Shown here: positions 41,070 to 48,997 of the stretch, one piece after another
How the letters are laid out: every line of letters begins with the position of its first letter
Numbering within the stretch: position 1 is the first letter of the stretch
Source of the DNA: Steroidobacteraceae bacterium
GTDB taxonomy: Bacteria > Pseudomonadota > Gammaproteobacteria > Steroidobacterales > Steroidobacteraceae
DNA length: 64,000 nucleotides
Assembly: GCA_025458905.1 (NCBI GenBank)
Contig: JALORN010000005.1
Span: forward strand, 1 to 64,000
Direction: 5' to 3'
Position numbers and translations under genes: made by a program
The notes under the pieces: model-generated
What the model saw: only the letters and a program-made list of their open reading frames with translations
Told to the model about the DNA's origin: nothing
Databases searched by the model: none

Positions 41070-43154
41070 TCAGCGCGCCTGCAGTTCCTCCAGCAGTTCA
41101 CGGGCGTCGTAAACCTTGGCCAGTGCCTCGCGCATGATGGCCGGGTGCACGGCGATCGCGCGGTTGCGGGCCGCGTCGAACCCGTAGTCGCCGGCGATCG
41201 AGTGGATATTGCCGTCGAAGATCAGGCCGACGACGTCGCCACGGGCGTTGACCAGCGGGCTGCCCGAATTGCCGCCGATGATGTCGTTGTCGGTGGCCAC
41301 GTTGAACGGCGTCTGCAGGTCCAGGCGCTCGCGCACCGCGAGCCAGCTCGCGGGGATGCGGAACGGCTCCTGTCCGGTGGCGCGTTCGAATGCGCGCCCG
41401 AGCCGCGTGAACGGCTCGATCGCCACGCCGTTCTCGTCCCAGCCGCGCACGGTGCCGTAGCTCAGTCGCAGCGTGAAGGTGGCGTCGGGATAGACGCCGG
41501 TGCCGTAGACCGCGAAGCGGGCCCGCGCGATCTTCTCCGTCGCGACCCGGGTCGGCGCCTCGACCTCGTCCTCGAGGCGCTTGCGCACGGCGCGCGACTC
41601 GGCGTCGACGTCCCTCGCGAGGCGCACCATCGGGTCGTCGCTCGCCTCGAGCGCAGCCTTCCCGCCCTTCCACAGGGACAGCCGCACCGCCGGATCGGCG
41701 AGCCTGGAGCCGCCGACCAGGCGCCTCGCGAGCGTGGCGGGCGACTCGGCGCCGAGCACGCGGCGCACCACCGGGTGGTCGGGACCGAGCCATTCGCGCA
41801 TGCGCTCGAAGCCGAAGGTCAGCGTCAGTTCCTCGATTTCCGGGTACACCGGCACCGGCGCCGCCAGTTGCTGCTCCAGCCGCGGCAACGAAGTCTCCGT
41901 GAACTCCCGCAGCCGCTCGCCGTCGGGGCGCTGCCGCTCGTCGGCGGCACGCACCAGCGTCCGCGCGTAGCGGAACAGCCGGCTGTTGAAGCCGGCGCCG
42001 TTCTCGAGGAAGGTGTACGGGAGGTCGAGCGCGCGCGCCGTGCGCGTGGCGGCCTCGATGTCGGCCCACGGATCGCCGAGCCCGGCGAGCGCGGGCAGGG
42101 CTGCAGCACGCTGGCGCAACTCCGCCTCCTCGCGCCGCTTGCGCGCCATCAGCTGCTCGTCGAGCAGTGCATCCAGCAGCTTGCGGCGCACCTTCAGGCC
42201 GTTCTCCAGGTTGTTGAGCGGCTCCTGCGTGATGCGCCGCTCGGCGTCGCCGCGCTGTGCGAACTGGATGTACCGGCCGCGCAGCTCGCTCGAGCGCAGC
42301 AGCGTCGGCGGCAGCACGGTGTCGCGCAACAGCGCGAGCTGGGCAACGGTGAGCAGGCGGTCGGTGCCTCCCGGGTGTCCGGACACCAGCACCAGTTCCC
42401 CGGCGGCAGGCCCGGCGAAGTCGATGCGCAGCGGGCGCTCGACCCGCACCGGCTTGCCGTCCTCGTAGGCGCGCAACAGGCCCATGTCGAGGCACCAGCG
42501 CGGGAACTGGAAGTTGTCGGGGTCGCCGCCGAAGGCCGCGATCGCCGCTTCGGGCGCGAACACCAGGCGCACGTCGGAGTAGCGCCGGTACTTGTAGAGG
42601 AAGTACTGCCCGCCGCTGTAGAGCGTGACCGTCTCGCACTTCTGCCGGCGGGCGACCTTGCCCGTGGGCGCCGCCTTCTCGCAGGCGCTCTCCAGCTCGG
42701 TCAGGCGGCGCTTGCGCGCCTCGTTGGCAGCCTTGTCGTCGAGCCCGCGCGTGGCCGCGGCGACCTGCGCCGTGACGTCCTGCATCTCCTGCAGCACGTC
42801 GGCGACCTGCGCGCCGCAGCGCAGCTCCTGCTCGCGGCTGCGCGCCAGCATGCCGGTCTCGATCAGGCTGCGCTCCTTGGTGGAGTTCTCGGCGAGGCAG
42901 GCCTCGATGCAATGGTGGTTGGTGAGGATCAGCCCGTCCCGGGAGACGAAGGACGCGCTGCAGTTCGAGAGGCGCACCGAGGCCTGGCGCACGCGCTCGA
43001 GCCAGGCGCCGTCGAGCGTCGCGCCGTGGCGTTCGCGCACCCGGGCGGCGGGGAAGTTGTCGTAGGTCCACATGCCCTCGTCGGCGTGCGCCGGGGGCTG
43101 GAAGCCGGCGGCAGCGAGGCAGGCGGCGAGGGCGAGGATCCGGGGTCGTGACAT
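41070..43154 (-). CDS. S46 family dipeptidyl-peptidase (DPP7/DPP11-like)
   Basis: A 694-residue exported serine exopeptidase. The signal peptide (ILALAACLAAAGFQPPAHA) is followed by DEGMWTYDNFP, the hallmark mature N-terminus that binds the substrate amino group. The catalytic His is in LILTNHHC (near 81), and the Ser in IIGGNSGSPLVN near the C-terminus. It releases dipeptides from oligopeptides in the periplasm. The pocket residue separating DPP7 (hydrophobic) from DPP11 (Asp/Glu) cannot be decided by eye. Divergent from the Tad locus. Confidence 0.95.
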   Translation of the reverse strand: MSRPRILALAACLAAAGFQPPAHADEGMWTYDNFPAARVRERHGATLDGAWLERVRQASVRLSNCSASFVSRDGLILTNHHCIEACLAENSTKERSLIETGMLARSREQELRCGAQVADVLQEMQDVTAQVAAATRGLDDKAANEARKRRLTELESACEKAAPTGKVARRQKCETVTLYSGGQYFLYKYRRYSDVRLVFAPEAAIAAFGGDPDNFQFPRWCLDMGLLRAYEDGKPVRVERPLRIDFAGPAAGELVLVSGHPGGTDRLLTVAQLALLRDTVLPPTLLRSSELRGRYIQFAQRGDAERRITQEPLNNLENGLKVRRKLLDALLDEQLMARKRREEAELRQRAAALPALAGLGDPWADIEAATRTARALDLPYTFLENGAGFNSRLFRYARTLVRAADERQRPDGERLREFTETSLPRLEQQLAAPVPVYPEIEELTLTFGFERMREWLGPDHPVVRRVLGAESPATLARRLVGGSRLADPAVRLSLWKGGKAALEASDDPMVRLARDVDAESRAVRKRLEDEVEAPTRVATEKIARARFAVYGTGVYPDATFTLRLSYGTVRGWDENGVAIEPFTRLGRAFERATGQEPFRIPASWLAVRERLDLQTPFNVATDNDIIGGNSGSPLVNARGDVVGLIFDGNIHSIAGDYGFDAARNRAIAVHPAIMREALAKVYDARELLEELQAR

Positions 43155-43405
43155 GTCGATGCTCCCGTGGGCACGGTCGGGGGCCCACGGCCGCAAGTAT
43201 GACCGATGCACGCGGGCCGCGGCGTCGGGCCGGCCGCTGCAGTGTCTCCGGCGCGTTTCTGGCGCGTTTGCACCGATAGTCGCCACGGACTCCGACGGGT
43301 CGCCGAATCGCTGCGATTGCCGCCGATTGACGAGGTGCCGTGCGCGCGGCGCAGCGCTTCAATGCACCTGCCGCGCATCGTCGGCGATCCCGAGGAGACA
43401 CAGCC

Positions 43406-43657
43406 ATGCACCGATTCCCCCGTCCGCGTCACGCCGGCCAGGGCATGACCGAGTACATCATCATCGTCGCGCTGATCGCCGTCGCCGCGATCGGCGTGTA
43501 CACCGCGTTCGGCGACATCGTCCGCGGCCAGACCTCGGTCGCCGCAGCCGCCCTGTCGGGTGACGACGGCGGCACCGGTCGCGGCCTGGTCGGCAACGCC
43601 CAGGGCCGTGCCAACTCCGAGGGCCGTCAGAAGACCCTCGAGAACTTCGAGCAGTGA
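43406..43657 (+). CDS. flp: Flp-family type IVb pilin-like protein
   Basis: An 83-residue secreted pilin candidate. The class III leader is evident: basic residues, then GQGMTEYIIIVALIAVAAIGVY, in which cleavage after Gly and Glu at the fifth position after it are expected. The C-terminal half is polar and Gly/Asn rich. AGGAG at 43393-43397 is eight bases before the ATG. It is the first gene of the Tad cluster, and its stop overlaps the GTG of the next gene. The leader lacks an ATEYGLI motif, so it is a divergent Flp. A prepilin peptidase is needed but not in the window. Confidence 0.85.
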   Translation: MHRFPRPRHAGQGMTEYIIIVALIAVAAIGVYTAFGDIVRGQTSVAAAALSGDDGGTGRGLVGNAQGRANSEGRQKTLENFEQ

Positions 43658-45054
43658 CCGTGCAGCCGCCCCGGGTCGGCGTCGTCGCCTCGCTGCGGCC
43701 GCCCGCTGCGGCCCCGCAGCGGATGCGCCCCGCGCAGCGCCGCGACGCCGCCCGGGGCCAGGCGCTGGTGCTGCTGCTGCCGCTGCTCGCGGCGCTCGTC
43801 GCCGCGCTGCTCTTCGTGTTCGACGCGGGCCAGGCGGTCGCCGAGAAGCGCCGCCTGGTCGATGCCGCGGACGCTGCCGCGCTGAGCGCCGCGACCTGGC
43901 AGGCCCGCGCGCTGAACTTCGAGGCCTACATGAACCGCGCCGTGATCGCCAACGAAGCGGCGATCGCGCAGTCGGTGAGCCTGCGTTCCTGGTCCGCCTA
44001 CATGAACCGCCTGCTGCCGGGGGCCGCCTTGCTGACCCGCTGGGTGCCGCTGCTGAACGTGGCCACGCTCGCGCTGCAGCGCCTGTGGTCGGGCTTCGAC
44101 GCGGCGCTGCAGCCCGGGCTCACAGCGTTCGAGGGCATGCTGAGCCTCGTCGACCACGACCTCGGCGCCGCGCAGCGCTACGTGCACGGCATCGCCTTCC
44201 TCGCGGTGCCGGAGGCGGTCCGCGACACGCTCGCCGCGAACGACCCGCGCTACCGGGTCTCGGCCGGTGGCGAGGTACTGCTGGCGCGCTGGGCGGCCGA
44301 GTGGGCGCGCTTCACTTCGCTCTATGGTGGCGCGTTCCGCTGGCGCCAGGCCGACCTGCTGCGCCGCTCGGGGGACGGGTTCGTCGAGTCCCGCGGCACG
44401 AGCTTCGCGCCGCCGCTCGTCGGCGAGGTGCTGCGCTTCGAGAAGCGCGGCGGCTCGGACCTGCTGGATTTCGAGACCTGGCGGTCGGTCGACACCCTCT
44501 CGATGCACACCCGCAGCGGCCTGCTGTTCGGCCGGATGCGCGAGCAACTGCCGCTCGGTTGGGCCGGCGCCGAGACGGGCCGCTTCACGGCACTGCCGGG
44601 CGTGCACGGCGGCAGCGCGCGGCTCAATCCCCGCGCCACGCGGCTCGCCACGGCATCGCTGCGCCGGCGGCCGGCCTACCTGGGGCTGCCGTCGTTGCGC
44701 GACGTGTCGGTCGCGCAGCGCGAGCGACTCGAGCCGCCGCGTATCGTCGTGCGTGCGGCCCTCGCCGCCGGGGGCATCGCGGACTCCCGCAGTGCCCTCG
44801 GGGGCGCCGCCGCGGTGGACCTCGCAGGGCGGCGGCTCTCGACCGCGCTGCCGGTGGCCGGCGCGGCCTATGCCGTCGCTGCCGCCGAGGTGCACTTCGT
44901 GCGGCTGGTGCCGCGTGCCGACGGCGCCCGCGAGCTGGGCAGCCTCTACAACCCGTACTGGCGGGCGCGTCTCGTGGCGCCGTCGCCCGCCGAGCGGCTC
45001 GTGGCCTCATCCGCCGACGGCGTCGCACAGCCCGCGCTGGAGGGGGTGCCGTGA
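43654..45054 (+). CDS. TadG-like pilus assembly protein
   Basis: A 466-residue protein. A short cytoplasmic head ends in ARGQALVLLLPLLAALVAALL, a pseudopilin-like membrane segment, then FDAGQAVAEKRRLVDAADAAALSAA, the Tad/TadG N-terminal pattern. The rest is a long extracytoplasmic region without recognised domains. GTG at 43654 overlaps the flp stop. TadG-like proteins are minor pilus components needed for assembly; the vWA domain of classical TadG is not evident, so the assignment is by N-terminus and context. Confidence 0.75.
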   Translation: MTVQPPRVGVVASLRPPAAAPQRMRPAQRRDAARGQALVLLLPLLAALVAALLFVFDAGQAVAEKRRLVDAADAAALSAATWQARALNFEAYMNRAVIANEAAIAQSVSLRSWSAYMNRLLPGAALLTRWVPLLNVATLALQRLWSGFDAALQPGLTAFEGMLSLVDHDLGAAQRYVHGIAFLAVPEAVRDTLAANDPRYRVSAGGEVLLARWAAEWARFTSLYGGAFRWRQADLLRRSGDGFVESRGTSFAPPLVGEVLRFEKRGGSDLLDFETWRSVDTLSMHTRSGLLFGRMREQLPLGWAGAETGRFTALPGVHGGSARLNPRATRLATASLRRRPAYLGLPSLRDVSVAQRERLEPPRIVVRAALAAGGIADSRSALGGAAAVDLAGRRLSTALPVAGAAYAVAAAEVHFVRLVPRADGARELGSLYNPYWRARLVAPSPAERLVASSADGVAQPALEGVP

Positions 45055-45881
45055 GTGCGTGGCGGGCAGGTGCCGCGTCGCGGCGCCGGACGCCGGTCCG
45101 CATCGGCCGTGCAGCGCGCGGCCAGGCGCTGGCCGAGGCGCTGGTCGCGCTGCTCGCGCTGGTGCCACTCTGGCTCGCGATCTTCTACGTCTCCCGCTGG
45201 CACGACCTGCAGCAAGCGACGATCGCTGCGGCGCGACACGCCGCCTTCGAGTCGTGGGTGGGCGCCGGGCGCACCGACGCGGACGTCGCGGAGTCCACGC
45301 GTCGGCGTCTCTTCGGCGCCGGACCGGCGCGGATCCCCGCGACCGGCACGACGACCGGCACGCCGTCACGCTGGCGCGACCATCGCGGCGCTGCACTGCT
45401 GGCGCCGGAGGGGCCTTTGGTGACGCTCGGCCCGGCGGCGCAGCCGCTGCGGGTCGAGCAGGCCGAGCGCCTCGCCTTCGGGATGATCGCGCCGGCGCGC
45501 GCCGTCGGCGGCCCGCCGCTGGACCTGCAGCGCGACGCTGCGCGTGGCGCCACGGTCGTGGTCCCGCTGCTGCACGACGGTGCGCTGCCCGCGCCGTTCG
45601 CGGGCCTGCGCTTCTCGCTGCGCGAGCGCCTGGAGATCCTGGTCGACCCCTGGGCCGCGCGTGCGCCGGTCGAGGTCGCGCGGCGCGTCGATGCACTGTC
45701 GCCCACGGCCGAGCTGCGCGCACTCTCCCGGCCGCTCGAGCCGGTGAGATGGGCGGTCGGTCTATTCGAGCCCGCATTCGAGCGTCTCTGCCTCGGCCGC
45801 GTCGATACCGAGATCGTCCCCGCCGATCGCCTGCGCGGTGGCCGCCTGCCTCTGGCCGACCTGAGGACACGTCCATGCTGA
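45051..45881 (+). CDS. TadE-like pseudopilin
   Basis: A 276-residue protein with a basic head then GQALAEALVALLALVPLWLAIFY, a pilin-type membrane helix with Glu at position 5 after the Gly, and an extracytoplasmic domain beginning RWHDLQQATIAAARHAAFES. This is the TadE-family N-terminal pattern. GTG at 45051 overlaps the preceding stop (GTGA), and the following gene begins seven bases before its stop. The role is probably minor pseudopilin of the Tad pilus. Confidence 0.75.
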   Translation: MSAWRAGAASRRRTPVRIGRAARGQALAEALVALLALVPLWLAIFYVSRWHDLQQATIAAARHAAFESWVGAGRTDADVAESTRRRLFGAGPARIPATGTTTGTPSRWRDHRGAALLAPEGPLVTLGPAAQPLRVEQAERLAFGMIAPARAVGGPPLDLQRDAARGATVVVPLLHDGALPAPFAGLRFSLRERLEILVDPWAARAPVEVARRVDALSPTAELRALSRPLEPVRWAVGLFEPAFERLCLGRVDTEIVPADRLRGGRLPLADLRTRPC

Positions 45882-46561
45882 TCGCGCGACTCGCCGTGGC
45901 CGCAGGGGTCCTGGTCGCGTCCGCCGCGGGTGCCGTCGCGGCCGGCGGCGCGGCGCCAGGCCCCGGCCCCGGCATCGTCCGCGTCAACGGCGTGTCGATC
46001 GCGATCCAGCACCGTGTGCTCGACGGCGAGCCCGGGTCGCTCGCGGCACGGCTGCAGGGTCGCTGGGGCGAACGGCCAGCGGTCGTCGCAGCCGCAGCGG
46101 CATCGGCATCCGCATCCGCATCGCGCCTGCGCCTCGGCCGCCAGCGCGGTCCGTTCCACGAGACCTTGACGTTGTCGCGGGGGCCGCGGCCGGGCACTTC
46201 CGCGGTCCTGATCGCCGTGCAGGACCTGCGTCGGCCCCCGGCGCCGCCGCGCCTGCCGCCGCTCACCCTGCCGCCGGGGCTGAAGGTCGTGAACGTGGTG
46301 GAGTTCGGCCCCTCGCGCACCTCGCCGGCCGCGTTCACCCTGGATTCGCGCGCGGCCCCCGCGCCGGCCCTCGCGGCCCTCGGAGCCGCCGCCCGCCGTG
46401 GTGCCTGGGTGCTCGCCCCGGCGCCGCGCGGCGCCCAGCCGCGGCACGCGGCCTGGGCCAGGCGGGCGGGCGAGGAACTCGCGATGGTGGCGATCCAGCG
46501 TGGCGCAGGTACGCGCATCACGCTGCTGCTGACTCCGGTCGGCGCGGGGAATCCCCGATGA
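45875..46561 (+). CDS. Unrecognised exported protein of the Tad locus
   Basis: A 228-residue protein with a Sec-type signal peptide (LAVAAGVLVASAAGAVAA). The mature part is Gly/Pro/Ala rich with an Ala-Ser repeat region (ASASASASRLRL) near 75-85, a Pro-rich segment (RRPPAPPRLPPLTLPPGLK), and LKVVNVVEFGPSRTSPAAF. I do not recognise a family. It overlaps the previous gene by seven bases and the next by four, so it belongs to the Tad operon. It might be a periplasmic accessory protein of the secretin or pilus, but nothing in the sequence proves this. Confidence 0.7.
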   Translation: MLIARLAVAAGVLVASAAGAVAAGGAAPGPGPGIVRVNGVSIAIQHRVLDGEPGSLAARLQGRWGERPAVVAAAAASASASASRLRLGRQRGPFHETLTLSRGPRPGTSAVLIAVQDLRRPPAPPRLPPLTLPPGLKVVNVVEFGPSRTSPAAFTLDSRAAPAPALAALGAAARRGAWVLAPAPRGAQPRHAAWARRAGEELAMVAIQRGAGTRITLLLTPVGAGNPR

Positions 46562-46752
46562 CGCGGGCTCGCGATCGGGCGCCGCCGCGTCGCTGCGCCG
46601 GCCAGGCCGCGACCGAGACGCTGGTCGTCGCCGCTGCGGTCGTCGGCGCGCTCTGCCTGCCCTGGGCGGCAGGTGAGTCGCCTGCCGCGTTGCTGCTCGG
46701 CGCGATCGTCGGCGTCGCGCACGCGTTCCAGGCCTGGCTCTTCCTGATTTAG
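46558..46752 (+). CDS. Small pilin-like membrane protein of the Tad locus
   Basis: A 64-residue protein with a basic head, then CAGQAATETLVVAAAVVGALCL, whose Gly-x4-Glu spacing resembles a class III prepilin leader, and a second hydrophobic segment near the end (AFQAWLFLI). The ATG overlaps the preceding stop. The size and leader suggest a second minor pilin or a Tad accessory peptide. It is short but embedded in an overlapping gene chain with consistent codon use, so it is probably real. Confidence 0.65.
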   Translation: MTRARDRAPPRRCAGQAATETLVVAAAVVGALCLPWAAGESPAALLLGAIVGVAHAFQAWLFLI

Positions 46753-46778
46753 CGGCCCACGCGGGCCCGAGGTCGAAC

Positions 46779-47663
46779 ATGCTGCAGTTCCCGAAGCTCT
46801 CCTCGACATGGCTGCTGGCGGCGCTCGCGCTGGCCGCCGGCGGTACGGCGTTCTGGGCGACCCAGCGCTTCCTGGCAGACAGTTCCGCCGGCGTGCGACG
46901 CCAGTGGGAGGCGCGTTACGCGCTGCGACCCGTGCTGGTGGCGGCGCGCGACCTCACGGCCGGCCAGACGCTGGTCGACGGCGACCTGGCACGGCGCGAG
47001 ATGCCCGCCGGCTTCCTGCCGAGCACCACCCTCGCGGCGACCGACGTCGACCGTGCACTCGGCCAGCGGCTCGCCGTCTCGCTGCGCGCCGGGGATCCGG
47101 TCGGCGAGGCCTCGCTCGAGGCCCGTGTTCCCGCGCTCTCGCGCCGGCTGCCCGAGGGGTCGCGTGCGGTCACCGTGCCGGTCGACCAGGTGAGTTCGCA
47201 GGCGGGACTGGTGCGGCCCGGTGACCGCGTCGACCTGATGCTCGCCGAGGAGCGTATCGAAGGCGCCGAGCGCTGCGTGGTGGTTCGCTCCCTGCTCGAG
47301 TCCGTGCACGTGCTCGCGACGGGCCAGGCGACGCGCGAGGCCCTGGGGCCGGGCGAGGCCCAGGTGGACCTCGACACCAGCTACTCGACCATCACGCTGG
47401 ACGTCACGCCCGAGCAGGCCCAGCAGCTCGCCGTCGGCCTGCGGTTGGGCGAGCTGATCCCGATGCTGCGCGGTGCCGGGGATGAGGCGCCCACCGGCCT
47501 CGAGGCGCTCGGCGACGGCCGGCTCGCCTGCCGCGGCGTCGCACGCGGGGAGGTCGAGATGCCCGCGCGCGCAGCGCCACGCCGCATCGCGGTCGACGTG
47601 CTGGTCGGCGGCCGGCAGCCCGGTGGTTTCGCACGTCTGTGGGTTCCAGAAAACGATCTCTAG
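46779..47663 (+). CDS. cpaB: Flp pilus assembly protein CpaB (RcpC)
   Basis: A 294-residue protein with one N-terminal membrane segment (WLLAALALAAGGTAFWAT) followed by the SAF domain (VLVAARDLTAGQTLVDGDLARREMP, about 51-75) and the CpaB C-terminal domain (VPVDQVSSQAGLVRPGDRVDLML). CpaB is a periplasmic partner of the CpaC secretin. The 26-base spacer after the small pilin gene is the largest inside the first part of the Tad operon. The start ATG gives MLQFPKLSS. Confidence 0.93.
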   Translation: MLQFPKLSSTWLLAALALAAGGTAFWATQRFLADSSAGVRRQWEARYALRPVLVAARDLTAGQTLVDGDLARREMPAGFLPSTTLAATDVDRALGQRLAVSLRAGDPVGEASLEARVPALSRRLPEGSRAVTVPVDQVSSQAGLVRPGDRVDLMLAEERIEGAERCVVVRSLLESVHVLATGQATREALGPGEAQVDLDTSYSTITLDVTPEQAQQLAVGLRLGELIPMLRGAGDEAPTGLEALGDGRLACRGVARGEVEMPARAAPRRIAVDVLVGGRQPGGFARLWVPENDL

Positions 47664-47667
47664 GAGG
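47662..47667 (+). promoter_or_regulatory. Shine-Dalgarno AGGAGG deciding the cpaC start
   Basis: AGGAGG lies across the cpaB stop codon (TAG) and ends four bases before the GTG at 47672. The perfect sequence selects GTG 47672 over an upstream in-frame ATG at 47639. Confidence 0.8.
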
Positions 47668-47671
47668 CTCC

Positions 47672-48997
47672 GTGTCCCGCATCCGAAGAAAGGTCCTGCT
47701 GCTCGCCATCCTGCAGGCCTGTGCCATCCCCGCGCGCGCCGGCGAGGGCCCCGCCGCTCCCGAGGCCACGCTGCCGCAGCGTGTCGACCTCTTCGTCGGC
47801 GACAGCCGCGTGCTCGCCGTCAAGCCGGCACGCATCGCGGTGGGCAACGGCAAGGTCCTGGCCGTCTCCCCGGTCAGCGCCGGCCAGCTCGTGCTGATCG
47901 GCGAGTCGCCCGGCAGCACGGTGCTGCAGATCTGGCTGCGGGATGGGCGCCAGCACCGAGTGGTGGTGACGGTGTCGGCGAGCGACCTCGAGGCGACGCT
48001 GCAGGCCGTTCGGGAGCTCCTGACGGGCACCGAGGGCGTCGGCGCGCGCATCTCCGGTCGCCGCATCGTCATCGAAGGGGAGGCTGCGGGCGCCCGCGCA
48101 CGCGAGCGCGCCGCCGCCATCGCCACCCTGTATCCCGGCCTGGTCCTCGACTTCGTCGGCAAGATCGGCTGGGAGAGCATGGTTCACTTCGACGTGCGCA
48201 TCGTCGAGTTCCGCCGCGGCCGCCTGCGCGAGCTCGGGATCCGCTGGCGCGACGACGTCAATGGCCCGAACGCCGGCGTGATCGCCGACTTCGTCGCCAA
48301 CGACCGCTTCCGCCCGTTGCCACCTGGCTCCGGGCTTCCCGACGAGGTGCTGCAGCAACTGCCGCCTCGCATCGGCTCGGCGGCCGGCTACCTGGGCATC
48401 GCCACCGCGCTCGACTCGCGGATCCGGCTGCTCGAGCAACAGGGCGAGGCCACGATCGTCGCCGAGCCGACGCTCAGCTGTCGCAGCGGAGGCAGCGCAC
48501 GCTTCGTGGCGGGCGGCGAGATCCCGTTCCCGGTGGTCAGCGGAGTCGGCTCCACCGACGTGGAATACAAGGAATACGGGGTCATACTCGACGTGAAGCC
48601 GGTGGCCGATGCCGCGGGGGCGGTGTTCGCGCGCGTCGAGACGGAGCTCAGCCAGGTCGACAACACCCAGCGCGTGCTCGGCGTACCGGGCTTCCTCAAG
48701 CGTCGCTCCGCCACCGACATCAACCTGCGCGACGGCGAGACGCTGGTCATCGCGGGCCTCGCCAGCCAGACGCAGAGCCTCGAGGACGCGGGCCTCCCGG
48801 GTCTTTCGCGGCTGCCCGCGGCGGGGCGGCTCTTCGGCACGCGTGCGCGGCGCCGCGAGGGCTCCGAACTGGTCATCTTCCTGACGCCACGCATCGTGCG
48901 CGCCACGCCCGCCACCGTGCCGCTGCCGCCGGACCCGGCCGAGGCCGCACTGGAGCGCGCGCGGCGGCGGATCGAGTCGGTCGGGAGCGACTTCTGA
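47672..48997 (+). CDS. cpaC: Type II/III secretion-type secretin CpaC (RcpA)
   Basis: A 441-residue outer-membrane secretin of the Tad pilus. It has a signal peptide (KVLLLAILQACAIPARA), then the pilus N-terminal domain at about 30-105 (VDLFVGDSRVLAVKPARIAVGNG). The secretin domain lies at about 230-405, with EPTLSCRSGGSARFVAGGEIP and VDVKPV-like DVKPVADAAG. DGETLVIAGLASQ and the end LVIFLTPRIV are secretin signatures. The GTG start is supported by a strong Shine-Dalgarno sequence. It overlaps the cpaF ATG by one base (TGATG). Confidence 0.94.
   Translation: MSRIRRKVLLLAILQACAIPARAGEGPAAPEATLPQRVDLFVGDSRVLAVKPARIAVGNGKVLAVSPVSAGQLVLIGESPGSTVLQIWLRDGRQHRVVVTVSASDLEATLQAVRELLTGTEGVGARISGRRIVIEGEAAGARARERAAAIATLYPGLVLDFVGKIGWESMVHFDVRIVEFRRGRLRELGIRWRDDVNGPNAGVIADFVANDRFRPLPPGSGLPDEVLQQLPPRIGSAAGYLGIATALDSRIRLLEQQGEATIVAEPTLSCRSGGSARFVAGGEIPFPVVSGVGSTDVEYKEYGVILDVKPVADAAGAVFARVETELSQVDNTQRVLGVPGFLKRRSATDINLRDGETLVIAGLASQTQSLEDAGLPGLSRLPAAGRLFGTRARRREGSELVIFLTPRIVRATPATVPLPPDPAEAALERARRRIESVGSDF

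Noticed and set aside
43258-43273. A sigma-54-like GG...GC sequence upstream of flp
   Set aside because: The GG and GC doublets are about nine bases apart, not the required twelve, so it is not a sigma-54 promoter.
43327-43363. A TTGACG -35-like box and TTCAAT -10-like box before flp
   Set aside because: The spacer is 25 bases, well outside 16-18, and no good alternative -10 lies at the right distance.
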